40,090 bases of DNA, from contig CADBAG010000008.1 in assembly GCA_902792635.1 (NCBI GenBank), positions 1-40,090 on the forward strand, in the 5' to 3' direction. How positions within the stretch are numbered: the first letter of the stretch is position 1; each line of letters starts with the position of its first letter. This DNA is from an uncultured Prevotellaceae bacterium (GTDB lineage Bacteria > Bacteroidota > Bacteroidia > Bacteroidales > Bacteroidaceae). The notes under the pieces are model-generated. The model was given only the letters and a program-made list of their open reading frames with translations. It ran no database searches and was not told where the DNA came from. The position numbers and the translations under genes are program-made. Shown one piece after another: positions 17,109-24,658 of the stretch.

Positions 17109-19226
17109 ATGAAAACAACAACGTTTAACAAGCGCAACGCAATCGTCTTCAAGCACTTCAACCGCAAGGGCTACAGCCTCTTTGCCGCTTTGGGCAAAGT
17201 GGTAGTTATCGGTGTCCTTGCCGTTCCCACGCTCACCTTTGCCAAGGCTGACGGCATCGCCACGAAGCCGGCAGGTGAGGGTGCCGACTCGCTCTCCTTC
17301 GGTGAGCAGAGCCTCGATGAAGTGCAGATAACAGGATCGCGAGCGCCGCTGACTGCCTCTCAGTCAGCCAAGATCGTTGAGGTTATCTCGCGCGATGATA
17401 TCCATCGTGCGGAGGCGCAGACCATCAACGACGTATTGAAATTAGCCACGGGCGTGGATGTCCGTCAGCGCGGTGGCTTTGGTGTACAGACGGATATCTC
17501 CATCAACGGCGGCACGTTCGATCAGATCACGATCCTGCTCAACGGCGTCCCTCTGACCTCTCCGCAGACAGGTCACAACGCGGCCGACTTCCCCGTGTCA
17601 CTCGATGACATCGACCACATCGAGGTCTTAGAAGGAGCAGCAGCCCGTGTCTTCGGCTCCGCAGCATTCTCGGGGGCGATAAACATCGTAACGAAAAGTA
17701 ACAAGTCAGGAGCCTCTGTTGCCTTAGAAGGTGGCTCTTATGGCACCTTTGGTGGAGATGCTCGGGTATCGCTTCTCCCCTCCCTGAAGGATTCCTGTCC
17801 CCCGATAACGGGGGAAGCACGAAGAGGGTTAGGAAGGGGGTGGGGTCTCCAATCTCTTTCCGCTGGCTACACCCAGAGCGACGGCGGCACCGACAACTCT
17901 TCCTTCCGGCATCGCCGCGGTTACTACCAAGGAAGCTATGCATCCTCTTTGGCAAATATCAACTGGCAGGCAGGCATCACGTCGAAAGACTATGGTGCCA
18001 ACACGTTCTATTCGGCCCGGTTCCCGAACCAGTTTGAATGGACACGGCGCTACATAGGCTCTGCCAATGCCGACTTCCGTCCGTTCTTCAAAGAACAGAA
18101 CTGGCTGAGATCATTCGTCATCAGTCCTACCGTCTATGCCCACCGCGACATCGACCATTACCAACTCATCAAAGGAAGCATAGGAGCAGCGAAAGGTGAG
18201 AACTATCACCGCCTCGATGTCTATGGAGCATCACTGAATGCCCATTTCGACTGGCTCCTCGGAAAGACAGCTTTTGGTGCTGATGTCCGCAAAGAGCATA
18301 TTCTCTCTACGGCTTACGGCAGTCTCATGGACGAGAGCGACTGGAAAAAGATCTCCGGCTCCGACCGTTCCTACGATCACAAAGGCGACCGTACGAACAC
18401 CAGTCTGTTCCTTGAGCATAACATCCTCATCGGGGGGCTCACCGTGTCTGCCGGTGTGATGGCAAACCGGAACACGGGACTGGACAACAAGTATCGCTTC
18501 TATCCGGGTGTTGACGTCAGCTTTCGTCCTAACGACCACTGGAAGCTCTATCTTAGTTGGAACAAGGCGTTACGGCTTCCCACCTTCACCGACCTCTATA
18601 CGAGCAATGCGGCACAGCAAGGTGACGTCAACCTCAAGCCGGAGAAGAACAACACCTACAAGACGGGTGCTCGTTTCCGTGTCAATGGTTTCAGCCTCCT
18701 TGCCGATGCTTTCTACAGTCGCGGGCGCGACATGATCGACTGGGTGTATGAGACGGCTGAATCGAAGAGATACCATGCACTGAACATTGGGAAACTCAAC
18801 AATATGGGGTTCAACGTTGAGACGAAGTTCAATCTCTCAGAGCTGCTCTTCAACACCCTACAGCCGTCACCCGGCACCCCTATCCTCCTGACCCTTGGCT
18901 ATGCCTACATCCATCAGAAGCACGAGACAGACCGGGAGATCTACAAGTCGCTCTATGCCTTGGAGTATCTGAAGCATAAGTTCGTAGCAACGCTCTCCCA
19001 TCCTATCATTGGTCGTCTCTCTGCCTCGTGGTCGCTGCGCTGGCAGCAGCGCATGAACGGCTATCACCCTTATGCCAAGCTTGACGGGAAGCTGCAATAT
19101 GCCCTCCCCCACTGCTTGCTCTACGTGAAAGCCGACAACATCACCTGCCACCGCTACTATGACCTCGGTGCCGTGAAACAGCCCGGCATGTGGATCATGG
19201 CAGGAGCAAAGATTCAAATATATTAA
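17109..19226 (+). CDS. TonB-dependent receptor, BtuB/FhuE-like, with a repeat-derived in-frame insertion
   Basis: From the ATG at 17109 the protein has 705 residues. It starts with an extended, basic signal region (FKHFNRKGYSLFAALGK) before the hydrophobic core ending TLTFAKA, a style I associate with Bacteroidota BtuB-like receptors. The plug has VQITGSRAPLTASQSAKIV, INGGTFDQITILLNGVPL and IEVLEGAAARVFGSAAFSGAINI, and the barrel ends KIQIY. Residues about 223-247 are encoded by a palindromic intergenic-type repeat inserted in frame; flanking residues rejoin sensibly (ARVSL / QSLSAGYTQSDGG). The cargo is unknown; a cobalamin-like or siderophore substrate would fit the size. A terminator hairpin follows. 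Confidence 0.85.
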   Translation: MKTTTFNKRNAIVFKHFNRKGYSLFAALGKVVVIGVLAVPTLTFAKADGIATKPAGEGADSLSFGEQSLDEVQITGSRAPLTASQSAKIVEVISRDDIHRAEAQTINDVLKLATGVDVRQRGGFGVQTDISINGGTFDQITILLNGVPLTSPQTGHNAADFPVSLDDIDHIEVLEGAAARVFGSAAFSGAINIVTKSNKSGASVALEGGSYGTFGGDARVSLLPSLKDSCPPITGEARRGLGRGWGLQSLSAGYTQSDGGTDNSSFRHRRGYYQGSYASSLANINWQAGITSKDYGANTFYSARFPNQFEWTRRYIGSANADFRPFFKEQNWLRSFVISPTVYAHRDIDHYQLIKGSIGAAKGENYHRLDVYGASLNAHFDWLLGKTAFGADVRKEHILSTAYGSLMDESDWKKISGSDRSYDHKGDRTNTSLFLEHNILIGGLTVSAGVMANRNTGLDNKYRFYPGVDVSFRPNDHWKLYLSWNKALRLPTFTDLYTSNAAQQGDVNLKPEKNNTYKTGARFRVNGFSLLADAFYSRGRDMIDWVYETAESKRYHALNIGKLNNMGFNVETKFNLSELLFNTLQPSPGTPILLTLGYAYIHQKHETDREIYKSLYALEYLKHKFVATLSHPIIGRLSASWSLRWQQRMNGYHPYAKLDGKLQYALPHCLLYVKADNITCHRYYDLGAVKQPGMWIMAGAKIQIY
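17775..17849 (+). repeat. In-frame palindromic repeat arm inside the TonB receptor gene
   Basis: The outer parts CTCCCCTCCCTGAAGG and GGGGGTGGGGTCTC match the two ends of the intergenic arm at 36983-37019. Between them lies a second hairpin (CCCCCG 17799-17804 with CGGGGG 17809-17814, loop ATAA), so one repeat seems nested in another. The insert is about 75 bp, keeps the frame and adds about 25 residues, including PPITGE and RGLGRGWG. Confidence 0.75.
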
Positions 19227-19227
19227 A

Positions 19228-19356
19228 GGCCTCCCCAAGCCCCTCCGAAGGAGGGGGTGTTGATTACATAAAGAGCCATACCTTGTCAAGGGTATGGCTC
19301 TTACTTTAGCTCTTTAACATATCAACATTCCCCCCTTCGGGGGGACTTAGGGGGGC
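19228..19356. repeat. Inverted pair of G/C-rich palindromic arms around a terminator
   Basis: The left arm 19228-19264 and right arm 19321-19356 are imperfect reverse complements. Each contains a C-rich/G-rich hairpin around TTCGG or CCGAA, and the inner ends read GTTGAT and ATCAAC. They enclose the hairpin at 19271-19302 in the space between the convergent TonB receptor and dnaA genes. Confidence 0.8.
19271..19302. terminator. Bidirectional hairpin terminator between convergent genes
   Basis: AAGAGCCATACC (19271-19282) and GGTATGGCTCTT (19291-19302) form a perfect 12-bp stem with an 8-base loop. It lies between the TonB receptor (plus) and dnaA (minus) and could serve both, with T-richness better on the plus side. 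Confidence 0.75.
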
Positions 19357-19374
19357 TCTGACTTTTGTGCTTTA

Positions 19375-20790
19375 TTATTTCTTCAGCTTGAACGAGGTCT
19401 CTATGCTGACGATCTCAGCAGAGAAAGCTTTGTCGACCTGAAGTCGTTTCTCTACCTGGGAACAGGAATGGATGACGGTAGAGTGGTCACGGTTACCGAC
19501 AAGCTTACCGATACGGCTTGCCGGCATCTTCGTGTATTTCTGAGCAAGATACATCGACACCTGACGTGCCACGACAAAGTCACGCTTGCGGCTCTTCGAG
19601 TTGATCTGCGTCGTCGTGACATTATAATGCTGGCACACTTTCTCTAAGATATCATCAACGGTCAGCGGACGGTCGTCGATCTTCACGGCACGTTTGATGA
19701 CACGCTCGGCAAGGCGCATGTCGATATTACAGTTGTAGACAATGGAATACGCCATCAGTGAGTTGATGACACCCTGCAGGTCACGCACGCTCCCGCTCGC
19801 TGTCTCTGCGATATACTCGATGACGTCGCGCGGGATGTTCAGGCCATCGCGCTTGATCTTGTTCTCAAGAATGTCGACACAGAGCTTATGGTTCGGTTTC
19901 TCTAACTCGGCGATGAGCCCGCAGGAGAAACGCGTCAGCAGACGGTCCGGCATGTCTTTCAGATCCACCGGTGGACGGTCGGAAGCGAGGATGATACGCT
20001 TGCCGTTGCGGAAGAGGTTGTTGAAGATATGGAAGAACGTGTTGAGCGTCCCCGTCTTACCCATCCACTCCTGGATATCATCGACGATAAGCATGTCGAT
20101 GGTCTGATAGAAAGCGATGAACGAGTTGACAGAGTTCTGCAGCACGGCATTACTGTACTGTACCTGGAAGAGACGTGCAGAGATATACAGCACGCGTTTC
20201 TTCGGGAAGATCTCCTTCGTGCGCATGCCGATAGCGTTAATGAGATGCGTCTTGCCACAACCCGACGGACCATAGATGAACATCGGGTTAAACTGCATCG
20301 TGCCCGGATGCTCAGCGATAGACATACCCACCGAGCGCGGCAGTTTATTACTGTCACCCTCAATATAATTGGCAAATGTGAGATGTGGGTTGAGCTGCGG
20401 ATCGAGCTCCTGTGGCTGTGCAGCATCGAGCGGCGTCGGGCTCTCGTTGGCACGTTTCAAGGCCTTCGGTTTCACGGCATTGCCGCTATCCGACCAGACA
20501 GTCTCCGTACCGCCTTTGTCCTTTCCCTCCCGGTCAACGACAACACGATAGGACAAATGGATCTTTGGACCAAAGCATGCATAGAGCACTTTGGTCAGCA
20601 AGTCTAAGAAGTTCTCTTCAAGATACTCGTAGACGAAAGGACTGGGGACCTGCACGACGATACGTCTTTGAGCCTCATCGAAGCACTCAAAGATAATCGG
20701 CTTAAACCAGGTGTTGTATATCTGCTCGGTGACATTCTGACGGATGAGCGCCAACGCCTTTTGCCACCGGGGATCTTCTTTTGCTCTCAT
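19375..20790 (-). CDS. dnaA: Chromosomal replication initiator DnaA
   Basis: With the ATG at 20790 the protein has 471 residues, starting MRAKEDPRWQKALALI. Domain I is followed by a short linker, then the AAA+ domain with Walker A GPSGCGKTHL and Walker B MLIVDDIQ, and domain IV with the DnaA-box-binding motif GNRDHSTVIHSC near the C terminus. The longer TTG start at 20865 overlaps the promoter's -7 element and is rejected, leaving a leader of roughly 65 bases. I see no cluster of DnaA boxes in the 210-bp upstream region, so the origin is probably not next to it. DnaA opens oriC and recruits the replisome. Confidence 0.97.
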   Translation of the reverse strand: MRAKEDPRWQKALALIRQNVTEQIYNTWFKPIIFECFDEAQRRIVVQVPSPFVYEYLEENFLDLLTKVLYACFGPKIHLSYRVVVDREGKDKGGTETVWSDSGNAVKPKALKRANESPTPLDAAQPQELDPQLNPHLTFANYIEGDSNKLPRSVGMSIAEHPGTMQFNPMFIYGPSGCGKTHLINAIGMRTKEIFPKKRVLYISARLFQVQYSNAVLQNSVNSFIAFYQTIDMLIVDDIQEWMGKTGTLNTFFHIFNNLFRNGKRIILASDRPPVDLKDMPDRLLTRFSCGLIAELEKPNHKLCVDILENKIKRDGLNIPRDVIEYIAETASGSVRDLQGVINSLMAYSIVYNCNIDMRLAERVIKRAVKIDDRPLTVDDILEKVCQHYNVTTTQINSKSRKRDFVVARQVSMYLAQKYTKMPASRIGKLVGNRDHSTVIHSCSQVEKRLQVDKAFSAEIVSIETSFKLKK

Positions 20791-20862
20791 TTTGCTGTCT
20801 TGGGGATGTAGATTGCCTGCATCAATACGTCTTATCTTCGTCTCATTATTGAAACGTGGATG

Positions 20863-20894
20863 CAAAGCTACACAAAAAATCGGTATGCTGCAAA
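20863..20894 (-). promoter_or_regulatory. Promoter of dnaA
   Basis: On the minus strand TTTG (20891-20894), a 20-bp spacer and TAGCTTTG (20863-20870) give a strong Bacteroidota consensus promoter. The rest of 20895-21000 shows no further recognisable signal. Confidence 0.8.
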
Positions 20895-21000
20895 TCGCGT
20901 CTCAAACTTCTTTCGCCGCCTCCAAAGCCTAACCGCTTACAAATGATTTAATTAGACTCGAAGAGACGGCGAATGTTAATATAGTATAATCTTGTGCGTC

Positions 21001-21924
21001 TTATTTGTCCTTCTTCCCGAAGAGCGAGAAGTGGACATAGCGTTTCGGATGCTTCTTGAGGTCGGTGAGCAGTGAGTCGGCGGAGCGCACGGTGTTGTTC
21101 ATATTATTATACAGTCCGGGATCACGCATCAGCAGTCCGAGAGAGCCGTTGGGCGAGTTGAGCTGTCGCGTCACGCTTTCCACATTGTCGAGCGTGCGGT
21201 CGACCTTCGCCAAGGTCTGTGCCACGTCGAGCTCGGCGAGGTTGGCAGAGAGACGGTCGGCATTGTTCAGTGTCGAGCCAGCCTTACCCATGGCATAGTC
21301 GGCCTTGGAGAGGATGCCGGGCACTTTCCCGTTGGCCTCAGCAACGAGACGGTTCAGTCCGGCAGAGGTGACAGCTAAGTTCGACGAGATGGTCTGGATG
21401 TTATGCAGCGAGGCACGGATAGCAGGGTCGGCAAGGAGCATGTTGACACTCGAGAGGATGCTGTCCACTTTCGGTAACATCGCTGCCACAGCCGGCACAA
21501 GCGACTGCACGCTTCCCATGAGACCGGCATCGAGGTTACCCTGGATGGTGTCACCGGGCTCCACACGCTCCCGAGGGTTGTTAGCCAACAGGAGGTTCAT
21601 TTTGATGTTGCCCATGAGGTCGCTCACGATCTCTGCCGAGGAGCCCTTGGGGATGCGAAGGTCATTGTCGACCTGGAACTCCACGAGCACGCGGCCGCTC
21701 TTGTTGTAGTCGTAGATGATCTGCTTGACATTGCCCACCTGGTAACCATCGGCATAGATAGGGTTGGACGATGACAGGCCATTGATATTCTGGAAGGATG
21801 CATAATAGACCTTGTCCGTGGAGAACACGGGCATGCCTTTCAGGAAATGAAGGCCGAAAAAGAGCACGACGATGCCTACTATGGCCACAAGGGCTATCTT
21901 GACTTCCTTGGTAAAAAACTTCAT
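21001..21924 (-). CDS. MCE/MlaD family lipid-transport protein
   Basis: The 307-residue protein has one N-terminal membrane helix (about residues 9-27), then an MCE domain beginning YYASFQNINGLSSSNPIYADGYQVGNV and continuing to the SDLMGNIKMNLLL region. A long helical tail follows (about 130-290) with repeated leucines and asparagines that could form a periplasmic coiled coil. MlaD-type proteins carry phospholipids between inner and outer membranes with an MlaE/MlaF ABC complex; those partners are not in this window. It ends 76 bp past the dnaA promoter region and lies 20 bp downstream of the amidase gene, so it is likely in one operon with it. Confidence 0.88.
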   Translation of the reverse strand: MKFFTKEVKIALVAIVGIVVLFFGLHFLKGMPVFSTDKVYYASFQNINGLSSSNPIYADGYQVGNVKQIIYDYNKSGRVLVEFQVDNDLRIPKGSSAEIVSDLMGNIKMNLLLANNPRERVEPGDTIQGNLDAGLMGSVQSLVPAVAAMLPKVDSILSSVNMLLADPAIRASLHNIQTISSNLAVTSAGLNRLVAEANGKVPGILSKADYAMGKAGSTLNNADRLSANLAELDVAQTLAKVDRTLDNVESVTRQLNSPNGSLGLLMRDPGLYNNMNNTVRSADSLLTDLKKHPKRYVHFSLFGKKDK

Positions 21925-21944
21925 ATTATCGAATATTATCGGGG

Positions 21945-23195
21945 TTACTTTCTTTTATTCTTGAGGAACTCGCGGATGGCTTCATTGACATCCATCGGTT
22001 TCCCGTCTTTCATGGCAATGATGAAACACTCGGGGAACTTGTCTGTAATCGTTGTCCGCAGTTTCCGTATCTCATTATAGTTGGTCGAGGCACCGTAGGT
22101 GTAACGCAGCAGACTGCCGTCCGTGAAACTGTCACAGCCCTCCAAGCCTTTAAAGAGCGGGCTCTTGCTATTCAGTTTCTGCTTACCGGCAAAGATCTGA
22201 ATCTTGAACACGGGTGCATCCTTGGGAGCTGCGTTACCCTTAGCCACACGCGTTGTCTGATCAACACTGCTGCGCGTCTTCTGCACCGTGCTGTGGCGTG
22301 TCCGTTGTCTTGTCGTCACAGGCTTGTCATCAGCCACCTCGGCATTGTCATCGGAGACAGCAGCTGCATTGTCCGATTCCTTATAAGGTATGTCTATTCC
22401 CGTACCGCCATAGCGCTGCTTGTAGATCTTGAACGCCCGCACGATACCAGTAGTATAAGCATCGAGAGCAGAGTCGGTGTTGAGATAGTTTTCTTCATCG
22501 GGGGTCGTGATGAATCCGAGCTCTAAGAGCACGGCCGGCATGGACGTCAGGCGCAATACCGCGAGGTTGTTCTGATGGGCTCCGCCGTTCTCACGGCCCG
22601 TAGCCTTGCACACCTCGCGCTGCAGGATACGCGACAGTTCCACGCTGCGCTCACGGTTCTTGTCAGCGATGAGCTCAAACAGGATGTCGCTCTCTGCGGA
22701 GTTCTCCAAGCCTTTATACCGCGTCTTATAGTCTTTCTCCATGAAGATGACGGAGTTCTCACGCTTGGCCACCTCCAAGTTCTCCTGGATACCGCGAGAA
22801 CCGGTGTGTTCGCCCGTTCCGAGGGTGTAGCTCTGGAAGCCATGACTGATCTTGCCACCGGCAAGGGCATTGATGTGCACCGACATGAACAGATCTGCCT
22901 TGTTTCGGTTAGCGATGTCGGCACGCTCATGAAGGGGGATAAAGACATCCGTCTTGCGCGTGTAGACGACCTTAACGTCAGGACAGTTCTGCTCGATGGC
23001 TCGACCCAAGGCTAATGCATAACGCAGCGTGAGGTTCTTCTCATAAGAGATCAGACCCTTGGCACCACAGTCGTTGCCACCGTGACCTGCATCGATGACG
23101 AGGGTGAACGAACGGGCAGCAAAAGTCTGTGTCAGAGACAGAAAGAGAAACGATAAGATAAATAGTACTTTATGAATTGATGTCTTACGAGTCAT
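21945..23195 (-). CDS. N-acetylmuramoyl-L-alanine amidase (Amidase_3) with a C-terminal SPOR-like region
   Basis: From the ATG at 23195 the protein has 416 residues: a signal peptide (KVLFILSFLFLSLTQTFAA), then an Amidase_3 domain with zinc ligands H38 (DAGHGGND), E52 and H107 (SVHINAL), and the catalytic glutamate in LLELGFITT. A low-complexity Thr/Arg linker leads to a C-terminal FKIQIFAGKQKL...YTYGAST domain that resembles SPOR peptidoglycan-binding domains. It cleaves the amide between muramic acid and the stem peptide during cell separation. A longer start at 23267 would overlap the upstream gene by 60 bp and is rejected; the chosen start leaves an 11-bp gap. Confidence 0.9.
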   Translation of the reverse strand: MTRKTSIHKVLFILSFLFLSLTQTFAARSFTLVIDAGHGGNDCGAKGLISYEKNLTLRYALALGRAIEQNCPDVKVVYTRKTDVFIPLHERADIANRNKADLFMSVHINALAGGKISHGFQSYTLGTGEHTGSRGIQENLEVAKRENSVIFMEKDYKTRYKGLENSAESDILFELIADKNRERSVELSRILQREVCKATGRENGGAHQNNLAVLRLTSMPAVLLELGFITTPDEENYLNTDSALDAYTTGIVRAFKIYKQRYGGTGIDIPYKESDNAAAVSDDNAEVADDKPVTTRQRTRHSTVQKTRSSVDQTTRVAKGNAAPKDAPVFKIQIFAGKQKLNSKSPLFKGLEGCDSFTDGSLLRYTYGASTNYNEIRKLRTTITDKFPECFIIAMKDGKPMDVNEAIREFLKNKRK

Positions 23196-23206
23196 AATCA
23201 GTCTTT

Positions 23207-23722
23207 TCACTTCTCTGCTCCGTCGGTCACATATTTCCGCAATGCTCTCACAACACCGTTCTTCCACGTATTGATATTATCATCCGTTAGGGAGAGGGAA
23301 CTGACGAGCTTGATCACATGGTCGATAGGCATGCCATAACGCAGCACACCGGAGATAAGCTTTGCATAGTTCCAGTATTCGGGATTGAACTTCCCGGACA
23401 GGCCCTCAACAGTCGTCTTATAGCCCCGGCGGTTCTCAAACTGAAAGTCGTAACGGTGGGTGCCGTCTGGATTGGTCTGACGGATGATCTTGCCTTTCGT
23501 CACGGTCTTAGGAAGCACGATACCCTCATCATCATCCTGAAGGCCCGTGAAGATCTCGTAAGGACGACCGTCGAGCAAGCCTACGAAAGCCACCCATTTA
23601 TCTCTGTTATTTTGGAAACGCACGACATCACAGTCGAGCTCGTCCGGCCGGTCCTCAATGACCTTCGGACGTTCATAAGAGCCATTGGCCCAGTTTTGTT
23701 GTTCTTTTTGCTGATTATCCAT
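23207..23722 (-). CDS. Free-standing domain like the C-terminal region of class II ribonucleotide reductase (NrdJ)
   Basis: This 171-residue protein resembles, from memory, the region of Bacteroidota adenosylcobalamin-dependent ribonucleotide reductases that precedes their cysteine tail: GLLDGRPYEIFTG, LPKTVTKGKI, YDFQF, VEGLSGKFNPEYWNYAKLISGVLRYGMP and INTWKNGVVRALRKYV. It has only one cysteine, and lacks the terminal CxxC tail and the whole catalytic barrel, so it cannot be a reductase by itself. There is no signal peptide. It is first in a minus-strand operon with the amidase and MlaD genes. It may regulate nucleotide reduction or be a relic; the function is not known. Confidence 0.7.
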   Translation of the reverse strand: MDNQQKEQQNWANGSYERPKVIEDRPDELDCDVVRFQNNRDKWVAFVGLLDGRPYEIFTGLQDDDEGIVLPKTVTKGKIIRQTNPDGTHRYDFQFENRRGYKTTVEGLSGKFNPEYWNYAKLISGVLRYGMPIDHVIKLVSSLSLTDDNINTWKNGVVRALRKYVTDGAEK

Positions 23723-23778
23723 GGAAAATTACAAGCTTGTTATACGCTATATAGTACCCGTTATTGTACTTTTGAGTG

Positions 23779-23786
23779 CAAAAATA
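23779..23786 (-). promoter_or_regulatory. -7 element for the NrdJ-domain/amidase/mlaD operon
   Basis: On the minus strand this reads TATTTTTG, matching TAnnTTTG about 57 bp before the start codon. It faces away from the plus-strand element at 23853-23860. Confidence 0.5.
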
Positions 23787-23852
23787 CCTTTTATTTTCCA
23801 CAATCTATATAAAAACACGATAAAAGAACTTATTTTTTCAGATTATTTTCCA

Positions 23853-23860
23853 TAACTTTG
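23853..23860 (+). promoter_or_regulatory. -7 element for the first nitroreductase gene
   Basis: TAACTTTG matches TAnnTTTG. It leaves about a 43-base leader to the ATG at 23908 and only about 7 bases to the ATG at 23872. Confidence 0.6.
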
Positions 23861-23907
23861 CACAATTAGGTATGAATAAGGTTCAAAAGAACAAGATAAG
23901 CGAAATA

Positions 23908-24648
23908 ATGAATAGCATTAATCAACGAAAGAGCATCCGCAAATATGCTGACCGTGAGGTCACGGATGAGTTGCTTACCCGACTTCTACAGGAAGCCGAG
24001 CATACACCCACAATGGGCAACCTCCAGCTTTACAGCGTCGTGGTGACACGAAGCCGGGAGATGAAGGAGAAATTAGCTCCGGCTCATTTCAACCAGCCGA
24101 TGGTGACGGGCGCACCCGTCGTCCTGACGTTCTGCGCCGACTTCCGCCGCACCTCTCTCTGGGCAGAGAACCGCAAGGCAGAGCCGGGCTACGACAATCT
24201 CCTCAGTTTCATCAATGCCGCTACCGACACGCTGCTCTACTGTCAGACGTTCTGCAACCTTGCTGAAGAGGCTGGCTTAGGCACATGTTTCCTCGGCACG
24301 ACGGTCTACATGCCGCAGATGATCATCGACACGCTCCGTCTGCCGAAGCTCACCTTCCCCGTGGCAACGATCACCCTCGGCTGGCCCGCCGAGGATCCCG
24401 CACAAAGCGACAGGCTGCCTATCGAGGCTATCCTGCACAAAGAGACCTACGATGACTACACACCGGAGAAGATCGATAAGTTCTACGGTTACAAAGAGTC
24501 GTTGCCGGAGAACAAGCACTTCGTTGAGATCAACCATAAGGAGACGTTGGCGCAGATCTTCACCGACATCCGTTACACCCGTAAGGACAACGAGGCGATG
24601 TCGGAAGGTCTTGTCAAGGCTCTCAGGAACCAGGGATTTATCAAGTAA
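23908..24648 (+). CDS. Nitroreductase family oxidoreductase
   Basis: From the ATG at 23908 the protein has 246 residues (258 from an ATG at 23872). The flavin-binding start INQRKSIRKYADREVTDELL and PTMGNLQLYSVVV match FMN-dependent nitroreductases, as does EEAGLGTCFLGTTVYMPQMI in the second half. The C-terminal tail (about residues 185-246) is longer than in minimal nitroreductases and resembles NfsA/Frp-like members. It reduces an electron-poor substrate with NAD(P)H; the natural substrate is unknown. I prefer the later start because the promoter's transcription start would leave almost no leader otherwise. The GNAT-like gene follows after 10 bp. Confidence 0.85.
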   Translation: MNSINQRKSIRKYADREVTDELLTRLLQEAEHTPTMGNLQLYSVVVTRSREMKEKLAPAHFNQPMVTGAPVVLTFCADFRRTSLWAENRKAEPGYDNLLSFINAATDTLLYCQTFCNLAEEAGLGTCFLGTTVYMPQMIIDTLRLPKLTFPVATITLGWPAEDPAQSDRLPIEAILHKETYDDYTPEKIDKFYGYKESLPENKHFVEINHKETLAQIFTDIRYTRKDNEAMSEGLVKALRNQGFIK

Positions 24649-24658
24649 GGAGCAAGCA

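Noticed and set aside
20791-20865. N-terminal extension of DnaA from a TTG start at 20865
   Set aside because: The TTG lies inside the -7 promoter element TAGCTTTG, and the extra residues do not look like DnaA domain I.
19375-21000. oriC next to dnaA
   Set aside because: No cluster of TTATCCACA-like DnaA boxes or an A/T-rich unwinding region with repeats is seen around the gene; only an isolated TTTTCCACA-like site occurs near 23795.
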